DNA from: Pacificoceanicola onchidii
GTDB lineage: Bacteria > Pseudomonadota > Alphaproteobacteria > Rhodobacterales > Rhodobacteraceae
Direction of reading: 5' to 3'
DNA: 64,000 nucleotides
NCBI RefSeq assembly: GCF_004804335.1
Contig: NZ_SRXY01000001.1
Location: 372,001 to 436,000, forward strand
Both the position numbers and the translations under genes were made by a program. Positions 53,569 to 62,533 of this stretch are shown in pieces; positions within the stretch are counted from its first letter, which is position 1; every line of letters begins with the position of its first letter. A model generated the notes under the pieces. The model was not told the DNA's origin and searched no databases. It saw only the letters and a list, made by a program, of their open reading frames with translations.

Positions 53569-54185
53569 GCCCGTTTTACATCAGCCTGCATCTTTATGAT
53601 CCGCTTGGCCCGTTGCAGCTGGCCGAGGGCGGTCAGTATGGCGGCGCGGCGCAGCTGTTCGTGGTTGAAGCCGAGGGGCTGGCGGAGGCGCTGCTGGACG
53701 TTGTGGAGGCGATTGCCGATCAGAGCTGCCGCCTTTTGCGGATCGGCCATGCGGGGCCTTTGTCGGAGTATCTGGACGAGCATTTTCCCTTCCCGGCGGA
53801 CGTGGGCGCGATGGCGCAGGATGCCAGGGCCGGGATGGTCAGCACACCTGCCTACAGCTTTGAGCCCTGGGGCGCGGAGGTGGCGAGCGGGGTGAGCATC
53901 GCCGTGCTCGACGTCTATGATCCGTCCATGGAGGGGGGCGAGCCCTATGCGGGTGAGTTGACCCTCGCCGCCTGCCCCGGCACGCCGGAAGAGGCGCTGC
54001 GGGTTTTGCTGGAAGTGCTGGACGGCAGCGGGGTGCGCCTCAAGCGGCTCGAAGACCTGCGCGAGAGCGCCGAGGCGAGCGCGGATGAGTATGACGACGA
54101 CTGGCCGCTGCTGGAGATCGTAGCGGAGGCCGGGCAATCCGGCGCGCCGAGCTTTTCACCGGCTTTTGTCTACGAGGCGGATTGA
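53565..54185 (+). CDS. Conserved hypothetical protein
   Basis: 206 residues, strongly acidic, soluble; begins [20 protein letters not shown]. No recognised domain. ATGA overlap with the preceding membrane protein. Lies in a chain aroA, membrane protein, this, cmk, which suggests a single transcript. Confidence 0.65.
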   Translation: MSPFYISLHLYDPLGPLQLAEGGQYGGAAQLFVVEAEGLAEALLDVVEAIADQSCRLLRIGHAGPLSEYLDEHFPFPADVGAMAQDARAGMVSTPAYSFEPWGAEVASGVSIAVLDVYDPSMEGGEPYAGELTLAACPGTPEEALRVLLEVLDGSGVRLKRLEDLRESAEASADEYDDDWPLLEIVAEAGQSGAPSFSPAFVYEAD

Positions 54186-54283
54186 CGGGGCGCGCCAGAT
54201 GCGGGCGATTTGGCGAGATAAGACGGAAGCCCATCATCGACCCTGACGGGTCGCCTCTGTTGTAACGGGACAGGAGTGAAACC

Positions 54284-54895
54284 ATGCGCTTTACCATTGC
54301 CATTGATGGCCCGGCGGCGGCCGGGAAAGGTACGATTTCAAAGGCCGTGGCGGCGCATTACGGCTTTGCCCATCTCGACACGGGGCTGCTCTATCGGGCC
54401 GTGGGGCGCAAGACGCTGGACGGAACGCAGGCTGTAGCGGCCGCGGAGGCGCTGACGCCGGAGGATCTTGAAGCCAGCGATCTGCGCACGCCGCAGGTGG
54501 CGCAGGCGGCGTCCAAGGTTGCGGCGATCCCCGAAGTGCGCGCGGCCCTGACCGATTTTCAGCGCGCCTTTGCCCGCCGTTCCGGCGGGGCGGTTCTGGA
54601 TGGGCGCGACATAGGCACGGTGATTTGCCCGAGCGCCGAGGCCAAGCTCTTTGTCACCGCCAGCGCCGAGGTGCGGGCGGAACGCCGTTTCAAGGAACTG
54701 ATGGCCGGTGGCCATGACACGGGCTTTGAGACCGTGCTGAAAGACGTCAAGGAACGGGATGCGCGGGATATGAACCGCGCCGATGCGCCCTTGAAACCGG
54801 CGGAGGATGCGGTGTTGATTGACACGTCGAGCCTTGGCATCGACGAGGCCATCGCCGCCGCCATCGCCGCCATCGACGCCCGCCGCACCGCCTGA
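54284..54895 (+). CDS. cmk: Cytidylate kinase
   Basis: 203 residues. Walker [18 protein letters not shown], substrate residues [27 protein letters not shown], and [20 protein letters not shown] at the lid. Phosphorylates CMP/dCMP. Often between aroA and rpsA in bacteria; here rpsA is far away at 27.9 kb. AGGAG precedes ATG 54284. Confidence 0.95.
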   Translation: MRFTIAIDGPAAAGKGTISKAVAAHYGFAHLDTGLLYRAVGRKTLDGTQAVAAAEALTPEDLEASDLRTPQVAQAASKVAAIPEVRAALTDFQRAFARRSGGAVLDGRDIGTVICPSAEAKLFVTASAEVRAERRFKELMAGGHDTGFETVLKDVKERDARDMNRADAPLKPAEDAVLIDTSSLGIDEAIAAAIAAIDARRTA

Positions 54896-54906
54896 GGAGA
54901 TCCAAG

Positions 54907-55905
54907 ATGAAACAGGTTCAGATTGGCCGGAACGGCCCCAAGACCTCCTGCCTTGGCATCGGTGCCATGTCCTTTGCAGATTTCTACGGGCCGACAACCG
55001 AAGAAAACTCCTATGCCATTCTCGACGCGGCGCTTGAGGCCGGGGTGACCCATATCGACACCTCGAATGTCTACGGCATGGGGCGGTCGGAGACGGCGAT
55101 TGGCACCTATCTGAAGGCGAACCCCGGCGCGCGGGATCAGTTCCACATCGCCACAAAAGGCGGGATCACGGCGGATGCGGATGGCACCCGGCGGTTTGAC
55201 AACTCACCCGAGCATCTGGAGGCGATGCTGGATGCCTCGCTGGAGCGGCTCGGAATTGACTGTGTTGATCTGTATTACGTGCACCGGCGCGAGGCGGAGC
55301 GGCCCATCGAAGAGGTGGCGCAGACTATGGCGGCGCTGGTGACCAAGGGCAAATGCAAGTCCATTGGGTTTTCTGAGATAGCGCCAAGCTCCCTGCGCCG
55401 GGCCAATGCGGTCTACCCGGTGGCGGCGGTGCAGTCGGAGTATTCGCTGGCGACGCGCTTCCCGGAGTTGGGGCTGGTGCAGACCTGCAAGGAACTGGGC
55501 ACGGCGCTGGTGGCGTTCTCGCCGGTGTGTCGCTCGCTGCTGACGGACACACCGCTGGCGGCAGAGATCATCCCAACGTTGCCCTTCCTGAAAGCCGCGC
55601 CGCGCTTTGCGGAGCCGAACTTCTCGGCCAACCTCGCGTTGACCGAACCGTTCCGCAAGCTGGCCGCCGAGATGGAACTGCCCGCCGCCGGGCTGGCGAT
55701 TGCCTGGGTTCTGGCGCAGGGCGCACATATGCTGCCGATCCCCGGCACGCGCTCCGTGGCGCATTTTGCGGAACTGGTGAAAGGGGCGAATACAGAGTTG
55801 AGCGCCGACGATCTGGCTCGCATTGACGCGATCCTGCCGGTCGGCTGGGCGCATGGCGATCGATACAACGATGAGCAGTGGATCGGGCCGGAGCGCTATT
55901 GCTGA
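54907..55905 (+). CDS. Aldo/keto reductase
   Basis: 332 residues, NADPH-dependent TIM barrel. HIDTSNVYGMGRSETAIGTY (catalytic Asp/Tyr), IATKGGITADADG (Lys), DLYYVHRREAERPIEE (His), and IPGTRSVAHFAELVKG near the C-terminus. YakC/AKR13-like. Substrate unknown. 11 bp after cmk. The 269 bp after it contain no gene I can support. Confidence 0.9.
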   Translation: MKQVQIGRNGPKTSCLGIGAMSFADFYGPTTEENSYAILDAALEAGVTHIDTSNVYGMGRSETAIGTYLKANPGARDQFHIATKGGITADADGTRRFDNSPEHLEAMLDASLERLGIDCVDLYYVHRREAERPIEEVAQTMAALVTKGKCKSIGFSEIAPSSLRRANAVYPVAAVQSEYSLATRFPELGLVQTCKELGTALVAFSPVCRSLLTDTPLAAEIIPTLPFLKAAPRFAEPNFSANLALTEPFRKLAAEMELPAAGLAIAWVLAQGAHMLPIPGTRSVAHFAELVKGANTELSADDLARIDAILPVGWAHGDRYNDEQWIGPERYC

Positions 55906-56174
55906 ACGGTCGCCCGCCACGGCGGGTTTGCCGGACGGGTCTTGCATGTCTTTGATGTGAAAGCCTGAAAGAGGCGGCCGCCAAGTCACGGATATTCAAG
56001 GCCAGGGCGTTCAAACCCGGCTTGCACGTCTGATCAGATCGAACATCCCCCTTTGGGGCGGTCCGCGCGGGCTTTGTCAGAGCCTAAGCGGTTCAATCCG
56101 GTTTTCCAGTTGGTACCGGGGAGGAATCTGCTGCGGGGATGTAAACAAAGGGTTGGGACAGCGTGCGGTGCCCC

Positions 56175-56765
56175 TTACTCAGGCCCCGCATCTTTCAGCC
56201 GCGCACGGGATTCGTCGAGCCGCGTGATGTAGTCTTTTGCATCGCCATACTCCAGGAACCCGGCATAGCGCGGATGCGATCCGGCAACCTTGGAGGCGTG
56301 TTTGATCGGGCACCAGAAGGCCTCTGTCCGCCCCGCCACCTCGCGCACGTAGGCGACAACCCCGTTGCAGTAACCGCAATAGGCGCAATAGATTTTCTGA
56401 AAGACGTTGAGATAGGCCAGCAGATGGCGGTCGATTTTGACATATGCGCTGCGGCGGACAAGCGGGATGCCGTAGACCGGAAAACAGATCCACATGTAGA
56501 GCGTGACCCAGAGGTCAATGATGGCGAATGGCACGATCAGGCTGAAGATCACCGGCCCGGTGAGCAATTGCCCGATGGGCGTGCGGTGGCGCAGTTCCTT
56601 TAGCGTGACACGGTGCTTGCGGTGCTCTGTGCGGGTTTCGGGATCGAAATGAGGCTTGCCGCCTTTCATCTTGAAGCAGCCGTCACAGGCGCGGCGGGCG
56701 CGTTCCGCTTCAAGCTCTGCTTCCAATTCGCTGATACGTTGGGAAATTTCTTCTGCACGGGACAT
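56175..56765 (-). CDS. Membrane protein with CxxCxxC motif
   Basis: 196 residues. N-terminal coiled coil (AEEISQRISELEAELEAERA) with RACDGCFKMKGGKPHF, then helices near residues 66-80 and 82-99, and after them IYCAYCGYCNGVVAYVREVA. Five cysteines in CDGC and CAYCGYC could bind a metal or redox cofactor near the membrane. No known family recognised; likely an inner-membrane protein of unknown role. Confidence 0.7.
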   Translation of the reverse strand: MSRAEEISQRISELEAELEAERARRACDGCFKMKGGKPHFDPETRTEHRKHRVTLKELRHRTPIGQLLTGPVIFSLIVPFAIIDLWVTLYMWICFPVYGIPLVRRSAYVKIDRHLLAYLNVFQKIYCAYCGYCNGVVAYVREVAGRTEAFWCPIKHASKVAGSHPRYAGFLEYGDAKDYITRLDESRARLKDAGPE

Positions 56766-56874
56766 GGGAAAACCTGAATTCTGTTCGCCGGCGCATCCTA
56801 AAGGGTTTCAACGGGAGGGTGAATCGCAAATTCCTTCGAAGGAATTTGCAAAAGTCATGGATGACTTTTGTCCG

Positions 56875-57987
56875 CTAGAGCCGAACGCCGCGCCGCCAGA
56901 CGCCGCGCAGGTCAAAGTTCTCGGAGAGCCAGACCATATCCGCCGCCGCGCCCGGTGTCAGACGGCCTGCATCAAGCCCTGCGATCTCGGCCGGGATGCG
57001 CGTGGCCATGGCGAGCGCCTGGTCGGGCGGAATGTCGAGAGCGGTCACGTTGCGGATGGCCGTGGCGAGGTCCAGATCAGCGCCTGCAAGCGTGCCGTCT
57101 TCCAGCGTCAGCCGCCCTTCCGCGCGCAACACAGTGCGACCGTTGAGAGAAAAGCCCTGCGCATCGCTTCCGGCCACGGCCATGGCGTCACTCACCAGAA
57201 AGACCTGCCCCGGCCCCTGTTTGGCTGCCAGCGCAAGCGCCATGGTGGCCGGATGCACGTGGATGCCGTCGGCGATCAGCCCGGCGGAGAGGCGGCCATC
57301 GGCCAGCGCCGCACCCGCGAGACCGGGCGCGCGGGAGGTGATCTGGCTCATGGCGTTGAACAGATGCGTGACGCAGCGCGCCCCCGCGCCTGCCGCCGCC
57401 TGCGCCGTTGGAAAATCGCAATCGCTGTGGCCGAGCGAGACCAGACCGCCTGCACCTGCAAGCCGGGCGATTTGGTCTGGCGTCACGGTTTCAGGCGCGA
57501 CGGTGATCTTGAGCAAAGGCAGGAAGGATGCCGCCTCCAGCAGCAGCGCCAGATCGCTTTGTGTCATGGGGCGGATGAGATCCGGATCATGCGCCCCGGC
57601 TTTTGGACGGGCGAGGTGCGGGCCTTCGAGATGCAGACCGGCTATGCCCGGCACGCCTTGCGCGATGGCGTCCCGGACGGCGGTGATGGCGGCGGCTGTG
57701 ATCTCTGGCGTGTCGGTGATCAGGGTCGGCAGGAAGGTGGTTGCGCCGAGCCGCGCGTGGGCCTCGGCCATGATCCGAAGGGTTTCGACATCGGGGCTGT
57801 GGTTGAACATGCGCCCGCCGCCGCCGTTCACCTGCAGATCGACAAAGCCGGGGACAAGCAGCCCGCCGTCAAGCGTGACGGTCTCGCCTGCGCCGTGCTC
57901 GGCGATGGTACCCTCCGACACGACCAGCGGGCCGTCGCGGAACGCCTTCCCGTCAAAGATCCGTGCGCCTGTGTAGACCTGCGTCAT
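56875..57987 (-). CDS. nagA: N-acetylglucosamine-6-phosphate deacetylase, second copy
   Basis: 370 residues, clearly homologous to the first nagA: VDLQVNGGGGRMFN, GLHLEGPHLA, GHSDCDFP, VTHLFNAMSQ, FLVSDAMAVAGSD. All metal and catalytic residues look intact. It forms a two-gene operon with the kinase just upstream (ATGA overlap). There is no transporter, regulator or deaminase next to it, so it may serve internal peptidoglycan recycling or another substrate range. Confidence 0.94.
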   Translation of the reverse strand: MTQVYTGARIFDGKAFRDGPLVVSEGTIAEHGAGETVTLDGGLLVPGFVDLQVNGGGGRMFNHSPDVETLRIMAEAHARLGATTFLPTLITDTPEITAAAITAVRDAIAQGVPGIAGLHLEGPHLARPKAGAHDPDLIRPMTQSDLALLLEAASFLPLLKITVAPETVTPDQIARLAGAGGLVSLGHSDCDFPTAQAAAGAGARCVTHLFNAMSQITSRAPGLAGAALADGRLSAGLIADGIHVHPATMALALAAKQGPGQVFLVSDAMAVAGSDAQGFSLNGRTVLRAEGRLTLEDGTLAGADLDLATAIRNVTALDIPPDQALAMATRIPAEIAGLDAGRLTPGAAADMVWLSENFDLRGVWRRGVRL

Positions 57988-58835
57988 GTCCTGCGCTCCG
58001 CCAGCATCAGAGCGCCGTCGAGGGCGCTGCCTTTAGGCTCTCTCAGAGAGGCTTGCATCGGCTCCGGCAACCAAGCCGCGTAGCGTGGGCCGAGGCCGCC
58101 GGTGAGCACCACAGGCTCAACGCGCCAGCCGAGGGCCATCAGCCCGTCCGAGATGTACCCCGCGCCGCGCATCAAAAGAGTTGTCGCCAAAGCATCCCCC
58201 GCGCCCGCCGCAGCGGTGATGTCCGGGGCCAGTTCGGCCAGCGCCTGTGGGCTGGCCTCCAACCCAAAGGTAATCACCCCGGCAGGACCGCCGAACCGGG
58301 TCAGGAGCGCGTGGCCCAGATCGCTTTGAGGACCAAACCCGTCCTGTGCGCGCAGCGCGGCGCTCAGCATCTCGCGGCCAAGCCACGCGCCGGAGGCCTC
58401 ATCGCCGAGCCGCAGACCGTAGCCGCCCTGATAGCGCACCGCCCCGTCCGATTGCCGCGCCAGGAACGAGCCGGTGCCCAATGCTGCGAGACAGCCGTCC
58501 TCTGTGCCGAGTGCCCCGGCCACCGCCGCCGCGCGGTCCTCTTCGATCACGGCGCGTGGCAGGCCAAGACCAGATCGGATTTGGGCGGCGATCTGCGGTC
58601 CGGTGACCCCGGCGAGGCCGATATAGACCTGCGCCGCAGCGCGCTGATCCGGTGTCAGACCCGCCTCTTGCGCAAGGCTGTCCAGAACCGCGCGCAGGCG
58701 GGTGACGCATAAATCGGGATGAGACGAGGCATTGGCCCCCGACCCCTCCACTTCGAAGCGGGTCCCCCCCACACGGGCGGCCGCGCGGCAGAGCGTTCCG
58801 CCGCCGTCAACGCCGATGAGGACTGTCTTTGTCAT
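57984..58835 (-). CDS. BadF/NAGK-type amino-sugar kinase, second copy
   Basis: 283 residues. Phosphate-1 motif GVDGGGTLCRAAA, ALGTGSFLARQ, GGYGLRLGDEASGAWLGRE, and VVLTGGLGPRYAAWLPE. Same family and motif spacing as the kinase at 4052-4939. First gene of the kinase-nagA2 operon. No copy of the 17-bp operator was found in its upstream region; a CCACGTGG palindrome lies at 58893-58900. Confidence 0.85.
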   Translation of the reverse strand: MTKTVLIGVDGGGTLCRAAARVGGTRFEVEGSGANASSHPDLCVTRLRAVLDSLAQEAGLTPDQRAAAQVYIGLAGVTGPQIAAQIRSGLGLPRAVIEEDRAAAVAGALGTEDGCLAALGTGSFLARQSDGAVRYQGGYGLRLGDEASGAWLGREMLSAALRAQDGFGPQSDLGHALLTRFGGPAGVITFGLEASPQALAELAPDITAAAGAGDALATTLLMRGAGYISDGLMALGWRVEPVVLTGGLGPRYAAWLPEPMQASLREPKGSALDGALMLAERRT

Positions 58836-59000
58836 GAAATGCCACCCAAAACTGCGCCCCGATCCGGGTGTTGCCGTCCGTTTTAAGTCAGGCCACGTGG
58901 CTTTTCCACCGGCTTGTGCCACGAGGCGTTTTGCACCTTATCCGGAAAGGGACTGCCCCACTCGGCTACCGTCGGTCAGGGGAACAGGGGGGGATGTGTC

Positions 59001-59654
59001 TTGAAACTGACCGGATGGATTGCCGCGCTTGCGCTGCTTGTCAGCCCGGTTGCCGCTCAGGCGACCACATACATACAACTGCTGATCGATGATCCGGCAC
59101 ATATTCTGGATGGCGCAACGGTCGAGACCAGCATCACCGGCCTTCTGACCTGGGAAAGTCCGGCGGCGTTTACCGGTGGATACGAAGCATACCAATATGC
59201 TGGCGTTGGTGGGGATTGGGTCACCACGATTTCCGGGGCCATTGGCGCGGGCGCGCTTTGGAATGGCAGCTACACTTACAAACAGACAGGCGGTCCTTCT
59301 CAACCGGGTATGTACTGGAATGGCGGAACCATCTTTAGCCCGCAACGGATCGGCACCACGGGGGCCGGATCGGTGGCGGAATGGACCAATGGATTTCGCA
59401 GCTTCAACTTCTCCGTGACCTCTTATGGCAACGCTGCGCCGCCGCCTGACGGCACCGAGGTCAACCTGACGGGCGCGGTTTTCTCCGCCTATCTTTTGGC
59501 GTCTCAGGGGACCGGCGGGGCGGCAAGCTTTTCTGATCCTGCGGGAGCCACGCTGACCGCTGGCACGCTCTCGGCGGTGCCTCTGCCCGGCGCGTTCGGG
59601 CTTTTGCTTCTGGCTGGTGGCGGGCTCGGGATTGTCCGGCGCAGGCGCGGTTGA
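59001..59654 (+). CDS. VPLPA-CTERM secreted protein 8
   Basis: 217 residues if started at TTG 59001 (MKLTGWIAALALLVSPVAAQ, cut after AQA). GGGGGGA lies 7-8 bp upstream, and no in-frame ATG or GTG would give a signal peptide; the nearby ATG at 58994 is in another frame. C-terminus VPLPGAFGLLLLAGGGLGIV then RRRRG, a slightly altered VPLPG tail. The body is beta-rich. Confidence 0.83.
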   Translation: MKLTGWIAALALLVSPVAAQATTYIQLLIDDPAHILDGATVETSITGLLTWESPAAFTGGYEAYQYAGVGGDWVTTISGAIGAGALWNGSYTYKQTGGPSQPGMYWNGGTIFSPQRIGTTGAGSVAEWTNGFRSFNFSVTSYGNAAPPPDGTEVNLTGAVFSAYLLASQGTGGAASFSDPAGATLTAGTLSAVPLPGAFGLLLLAGGGLGIVRRRRG

Positions 59655-59852
59655 GACGGCTTCTGCGGGCTTGAATTCACCGGCACGCACAGCCGGAGCG
59701 GATCGCTCATTGTCGCACCATACGGAAATATGAAAACGGAAAGCTTGCTACCTATGGTGGTGGGCTTGAAAGCCATCGCGCAATGCGTCAGAATCGCATG
59801 ACGACCAAGTCACTTGGGACATATTGGTTTTCTTGTTGGACGCGCTCTTCCC

Positions 59853-61157
59853 ATGACGACCTTTTTGGTTATTTGCCCAACCTTCAACCACGCCGACGCG
59901 CTGTTCATGTCAATCTCGAGCGTCCGGGCGCAGGACTTCACTGACTGGGAAATGGTTGTGATTGGCGATGGCGCGCCTGAGCGCACCGCCGAGATTGTCG
60001 AGCAGTTCTCAAGGCAGGATGACCGGATCCGCTACGTGGCGCAGCCCAAGGGGCCGCGGTATGGCGAGGCCTACAGGGATCCCGTTATTCGCGAAAGCGC
60101 GGCAAAGTACGTGTGTCATTTGAGCGATGATGACCTGTGGGCGCCGGATCATTTGTCGATCATGCTCGGACTGCTGGAAGAGGCCGATTGGGTAACGCAG
60201 TCAGAGATCAGGTTGCTTCCAAACGGGGCCGTGCAATGGGGCGCGCTCAACCACGGAGTGCCGTCGATCCGCGAGGCGGTACGGCGCCACAGTCACCTGT
60301 CGAGCGGGCTGAACTACGTCGCCTACCGCCGCCAAACCTATGTCGATCTGCCGGTGGGCTGGGAGGATGCGCCCTGGGAGTACGGCCAGTCCGATCTGTA
60401 CATGTGGGCCAAGTTCATGCACGCGGGTGATTTGCGTATTGCCAGCACCGGCGCCTCTGGCGCGCTGAAACTGACCAGCCATACGCCGGAACGGTTTGCC
60501 GCGACACCCGAGGCGCGGGCCGTTGAACTGGGGACCTGGCTGGCCAGGATCGGACGGCCCGGATTTCTGAACCAGATGAAGCGCGAGGCCAGCATCCAGT
60601 TCAAGATTGCCCGGCTGTTTTCGGCCTGTGGCGGTGCGATGGCGCAAAGCGTTGAGGAGGCCTGTGCCATGGCGGGGCTGCGGCTTTGCGAGCCCGATGC
60701 GCAACCGAATATCGCCGTGAACGGCGCGCCGATGGATCTTGGCCTGATGCCCGCACAGCGCAAGGAGGCGGAGAATGCCTGGCTCGCGCTGCGCTGTCTG
60801 GCGAGGGGCGAGGAGAACGCCGCGCCCAAAGAGCTTCTGGCGCAGTCCCTTGGCAAAGATCGCGGCGCATGGATCAAGACGCTGCACATCCTGAACCAGG
60901 ACCATCCGGAGGCGGCGCTGGCGGGTGTGGATCTGCTGGAGCAGGCAGTGCCGGACTCGGATCGCCCCGCGCATTTCCTCCGCATGGTGCTTCTCGCGCG
61001 CACGGGCGACACCGCCACCGCACAACGCCTGTTGAACGAGACGCCGGAGACATGGCAGGACGGGGCTGATTTTGCCAACGCCCGGAGCGTTGTCACGTCG
61101 TTTGCCAGCCCGTCCGCCATGCGTCCCTGGCAAAAACAGACAAAGCCACAAAAGTGA
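59853..61157 (+). CDS. Glycosyltransferase family 2 protein with C-terminal helical region
   Basis: 434 residues from ATG 59853. GT-A fold: TFLVICPTFNHADALFMSIS at the N-terminus, VVIGDGAPERTAEIVEQF, and HLSDDDLWAPDHL (DxD metal motif, about residues 90-96). The C-terminal 180 residues are helical with TPR-like spacing (AENAWLALRCLARGEE...). Likely cytoplasmic or membrane-associated, acting in polysaccharide assembly. The cupin gene follows after 49 bp. Confidence 0.85.
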   Translation: MTTFLVICPTFNHADALFMSISSVRAQDFTDWEMVVIGDGAPERTAEIVEQFSRQDDRIRYVAQPKGPRYGEAYRDPVIRESAAKYVCHLSDDDLWAPDHLSIMLGLLEEADWVTQSEIRLLPNGAVQWGALNHGVPSIREAVRRHSHLSSGLNYVAYRRQTYVDLPVGWEDAPWEYGQSDLYMWAKFMHAGDLRIASTGASGALKLTSHTPERFAATPEARAVELGTWLARIGRPGFLNQMKREASIQFKIARLFSACGGAMAQSVEEACAMAGLRLCEPDAQPNIAVNGAPMDLGLMPAQRKEAENAWLALRCLARGEENAAPKELLAQSLGKDRGAWIKTLHILNQDHPEAALAGVDLLEQAVPDSDRPAHFLRMVLLARTGDTATAQRLLNETPETWQDGADFANARSVVTSFASPSAMRPWQKQTKPQK

Positions 61158-61206
61158 CCTCGCAAATACCCGTTTACCGCGTTCCGCATTTGAGATCGGA
61201 TGAGCC

Positions 61207-61767
61207 ATGACCAAAATTCAAGACAACCTGCTCGAAAAAACCATTGCGGCCGCGCAAGCCGACCAACGCACCGTGTCAGACCAAGGCGAGCCTGTGCGCA
61301 CCCTGCCCGATGGCATGACACAGCGCATGTCGCGCAAGCACATTGATGATCGCGGCTCGATTATCGAGATGTTCGACAAACGCTGGGATTGGCACCCGGA
61401 TCCTGTCGAGTTTGTCTATCGCTTCACCATTCGCCCGGGCGTGGTCAAAGGCTGGGGGCTGCATCAGCACCATGAAGACCGCTACTTCCTGTTGCAGGGT
61501 GAAATGGAGCTGATCCTCTATGACGTGCGCCCCGAAAGCAGCACCTACGGACAGGTGTCCAAGATCGTTCTGAGCGAAGATCAACCCAGCATCGTAAACG
61601 TGCCGCGCAATGTCTGGCACGCGGATCACAATATTGGCGACAAGGACGTGCTGGTGGTGAACTTTCCGACGATTCTCTACAACCACGGTGCGCCGGACAA
61701 GCTACGCCTGCCGCTTGATACGCCGCTTATCCCTTACGATTTCGGGCCGGATGCCAAAGGCTGGTGA
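61207..61767 (+). CDS. RmlC-like cupin, dTDP-4-dehydrorhamnose 3,5-epimerase-related
   Basis: 186 residues. Single cupin with DDRGSIIEMFDKRWDWHPDP, VVKGWGLHQHHEDRYFLLQG (paired His) and VNVPRNVWHADHNIGDKDVL. Resembles RmlC-type sugar epimerases and the FdtA/WxcM-like sugar isomerases. It lies downstream of the glycosyltransferase and probably makes or modifies a nucleotide sugar for surface glycans. Exact reaction undetermined. Confidence 0.8.
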   Translation: MTKIQDNLLEKTIAAAQADQRTVSDQGEPVRTLPDGMTQRMSRKHIDDRGSIIEMFDKRWDWHPDPVEFVYRFTIRPGVVKGWGLHQHHEDRYFLLQGEMELILYDVRPESSTYGQVSKIVLSEDQPSIVNVPRNVWHADHNIGDKDVLVVNFPTILYNHGAPDKLRLPLDTPLIPYDFGPDAKGW

Positions 61768-61811
61768 CCTCGTTTTGCGCAGGGTCGCGTCGCTCTTTGC
61801 CTTTTAATAGC

Positions 61812-61897
61812 TGGTACCCACGGCCGGACTCGAACCGGCACGGCACTAAGGCCTAGAGATTTTAAGTCTCCTGTGTCTACCATTCCACCACGCGGGC
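61812..61897 (-). tRNA. tRNA-Leu (anticodon TAA)
   Basis: Acceptor GCCCGCG pairs with CGTGGGT, followed by ACCA encoded in the DNA (61812-61815). D arm TGGTGGAATGGTAGACACA; anticodon stem GGAGA with loop CTTAAAA giving anticodon TAA at 61862-61864; long class-II variable arm; T arm GCCGGTTCGAGTCCGGC. Reads Leu codon UUA. Confidence 0.95.
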
Positions 61898-61960
61898 CAG
61901 CGCCCCCTGTCTACCAAGCGCGGGGCGGAAGTACAGAGGGAATGGCACGCTTAAAAGCGA

Positions 61961-62503
61961 TCAAAGCTTGTCTTCGGCAGGCGTCTTGAGCAACCCGCGT
62001 TCCGGCAACCATGGATTGAGCGCAAGCGCCGCGCGCAGCGTCTCTTGCCCCTCGTCTTCGCGCCCGAGCCGCATCAGGGTCAGCGCCTTCCCCGACAGCG
62101 CCCCGACATGCGCCGGGTTGATCCGCAGCGCCTCGTCCAGATCCGGCAAAGCGGCCAGATAGTTGCCGCGCAGAAAGGACGTGAAGGCGCGCTGGTTGTA
62201 GCCTTCGGCATAGAACGGGCAGTAGCCGATCAGCGCGTCAAACCGCGCTTCGGCCTCGTCCCAATCGGAGACGCGCTGCGCCGAGCGGCCTTCGTCCAGC
62301 ATCCGCCCGCTGGCCTCATCCGGAGTCTGGAGCCACAGCGTCCAGAGTTGCGCCGTCAGGCCCCGCGCTGTCATGTAGTTGGGCGCCGCCTGCAAGTTTT
62401 CCAGAAGCTGTGCCTGTTCGGCTTCGATTTTCGGCGCGACCGGGCAGCCATCGGCCAGGGCCGCGCTGGCCATGACGGCCAGAAGAGCAGAGGTTTTCCA
62501 CAT
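61961..62503 (-). CDS. TPR-repeat periplasmic protein
   Basis: 180 residues. Signal peptide MWKTSALLAVMASAALADG. TPR-like helices: DWDEAEARFDALIGYCPFYA, GYNQRAFTSFLRGNYLAALP, DLDEALRINPAHVGALSGKA. Probable periplasmic scaffold of unknown partner. GGGGAGG lies 10 bp upstream of the start. Neighbour to the tRNA on the same strand. Confidence 0.8.
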   Translation of the reverse strand: MWKTSALLAVMASAALADGCPVAPKIEAEQAQLLENLQAAPNYMTARGLTAQLWTLWLQTPDEASGRMLDEGRSAQRVSDWDEAEARFDALIGYCPFYAEGYNQRAFTSFLRGNYLAALPDLDEALRINPAHVGALSGKALTLMRLGREDEGQETLRAALALNPWLPERGLLKTPAEDKL

Positions 62504-62533
62504 GATCCAAGCCTCCCCGCGCAGGCGCAAAAA

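Noticed and set aside
61812-61897. tRNA-Leu as integration site of a genomic island
   Set aside because: No integrase and no duplicated tRNA end is visible within the window.
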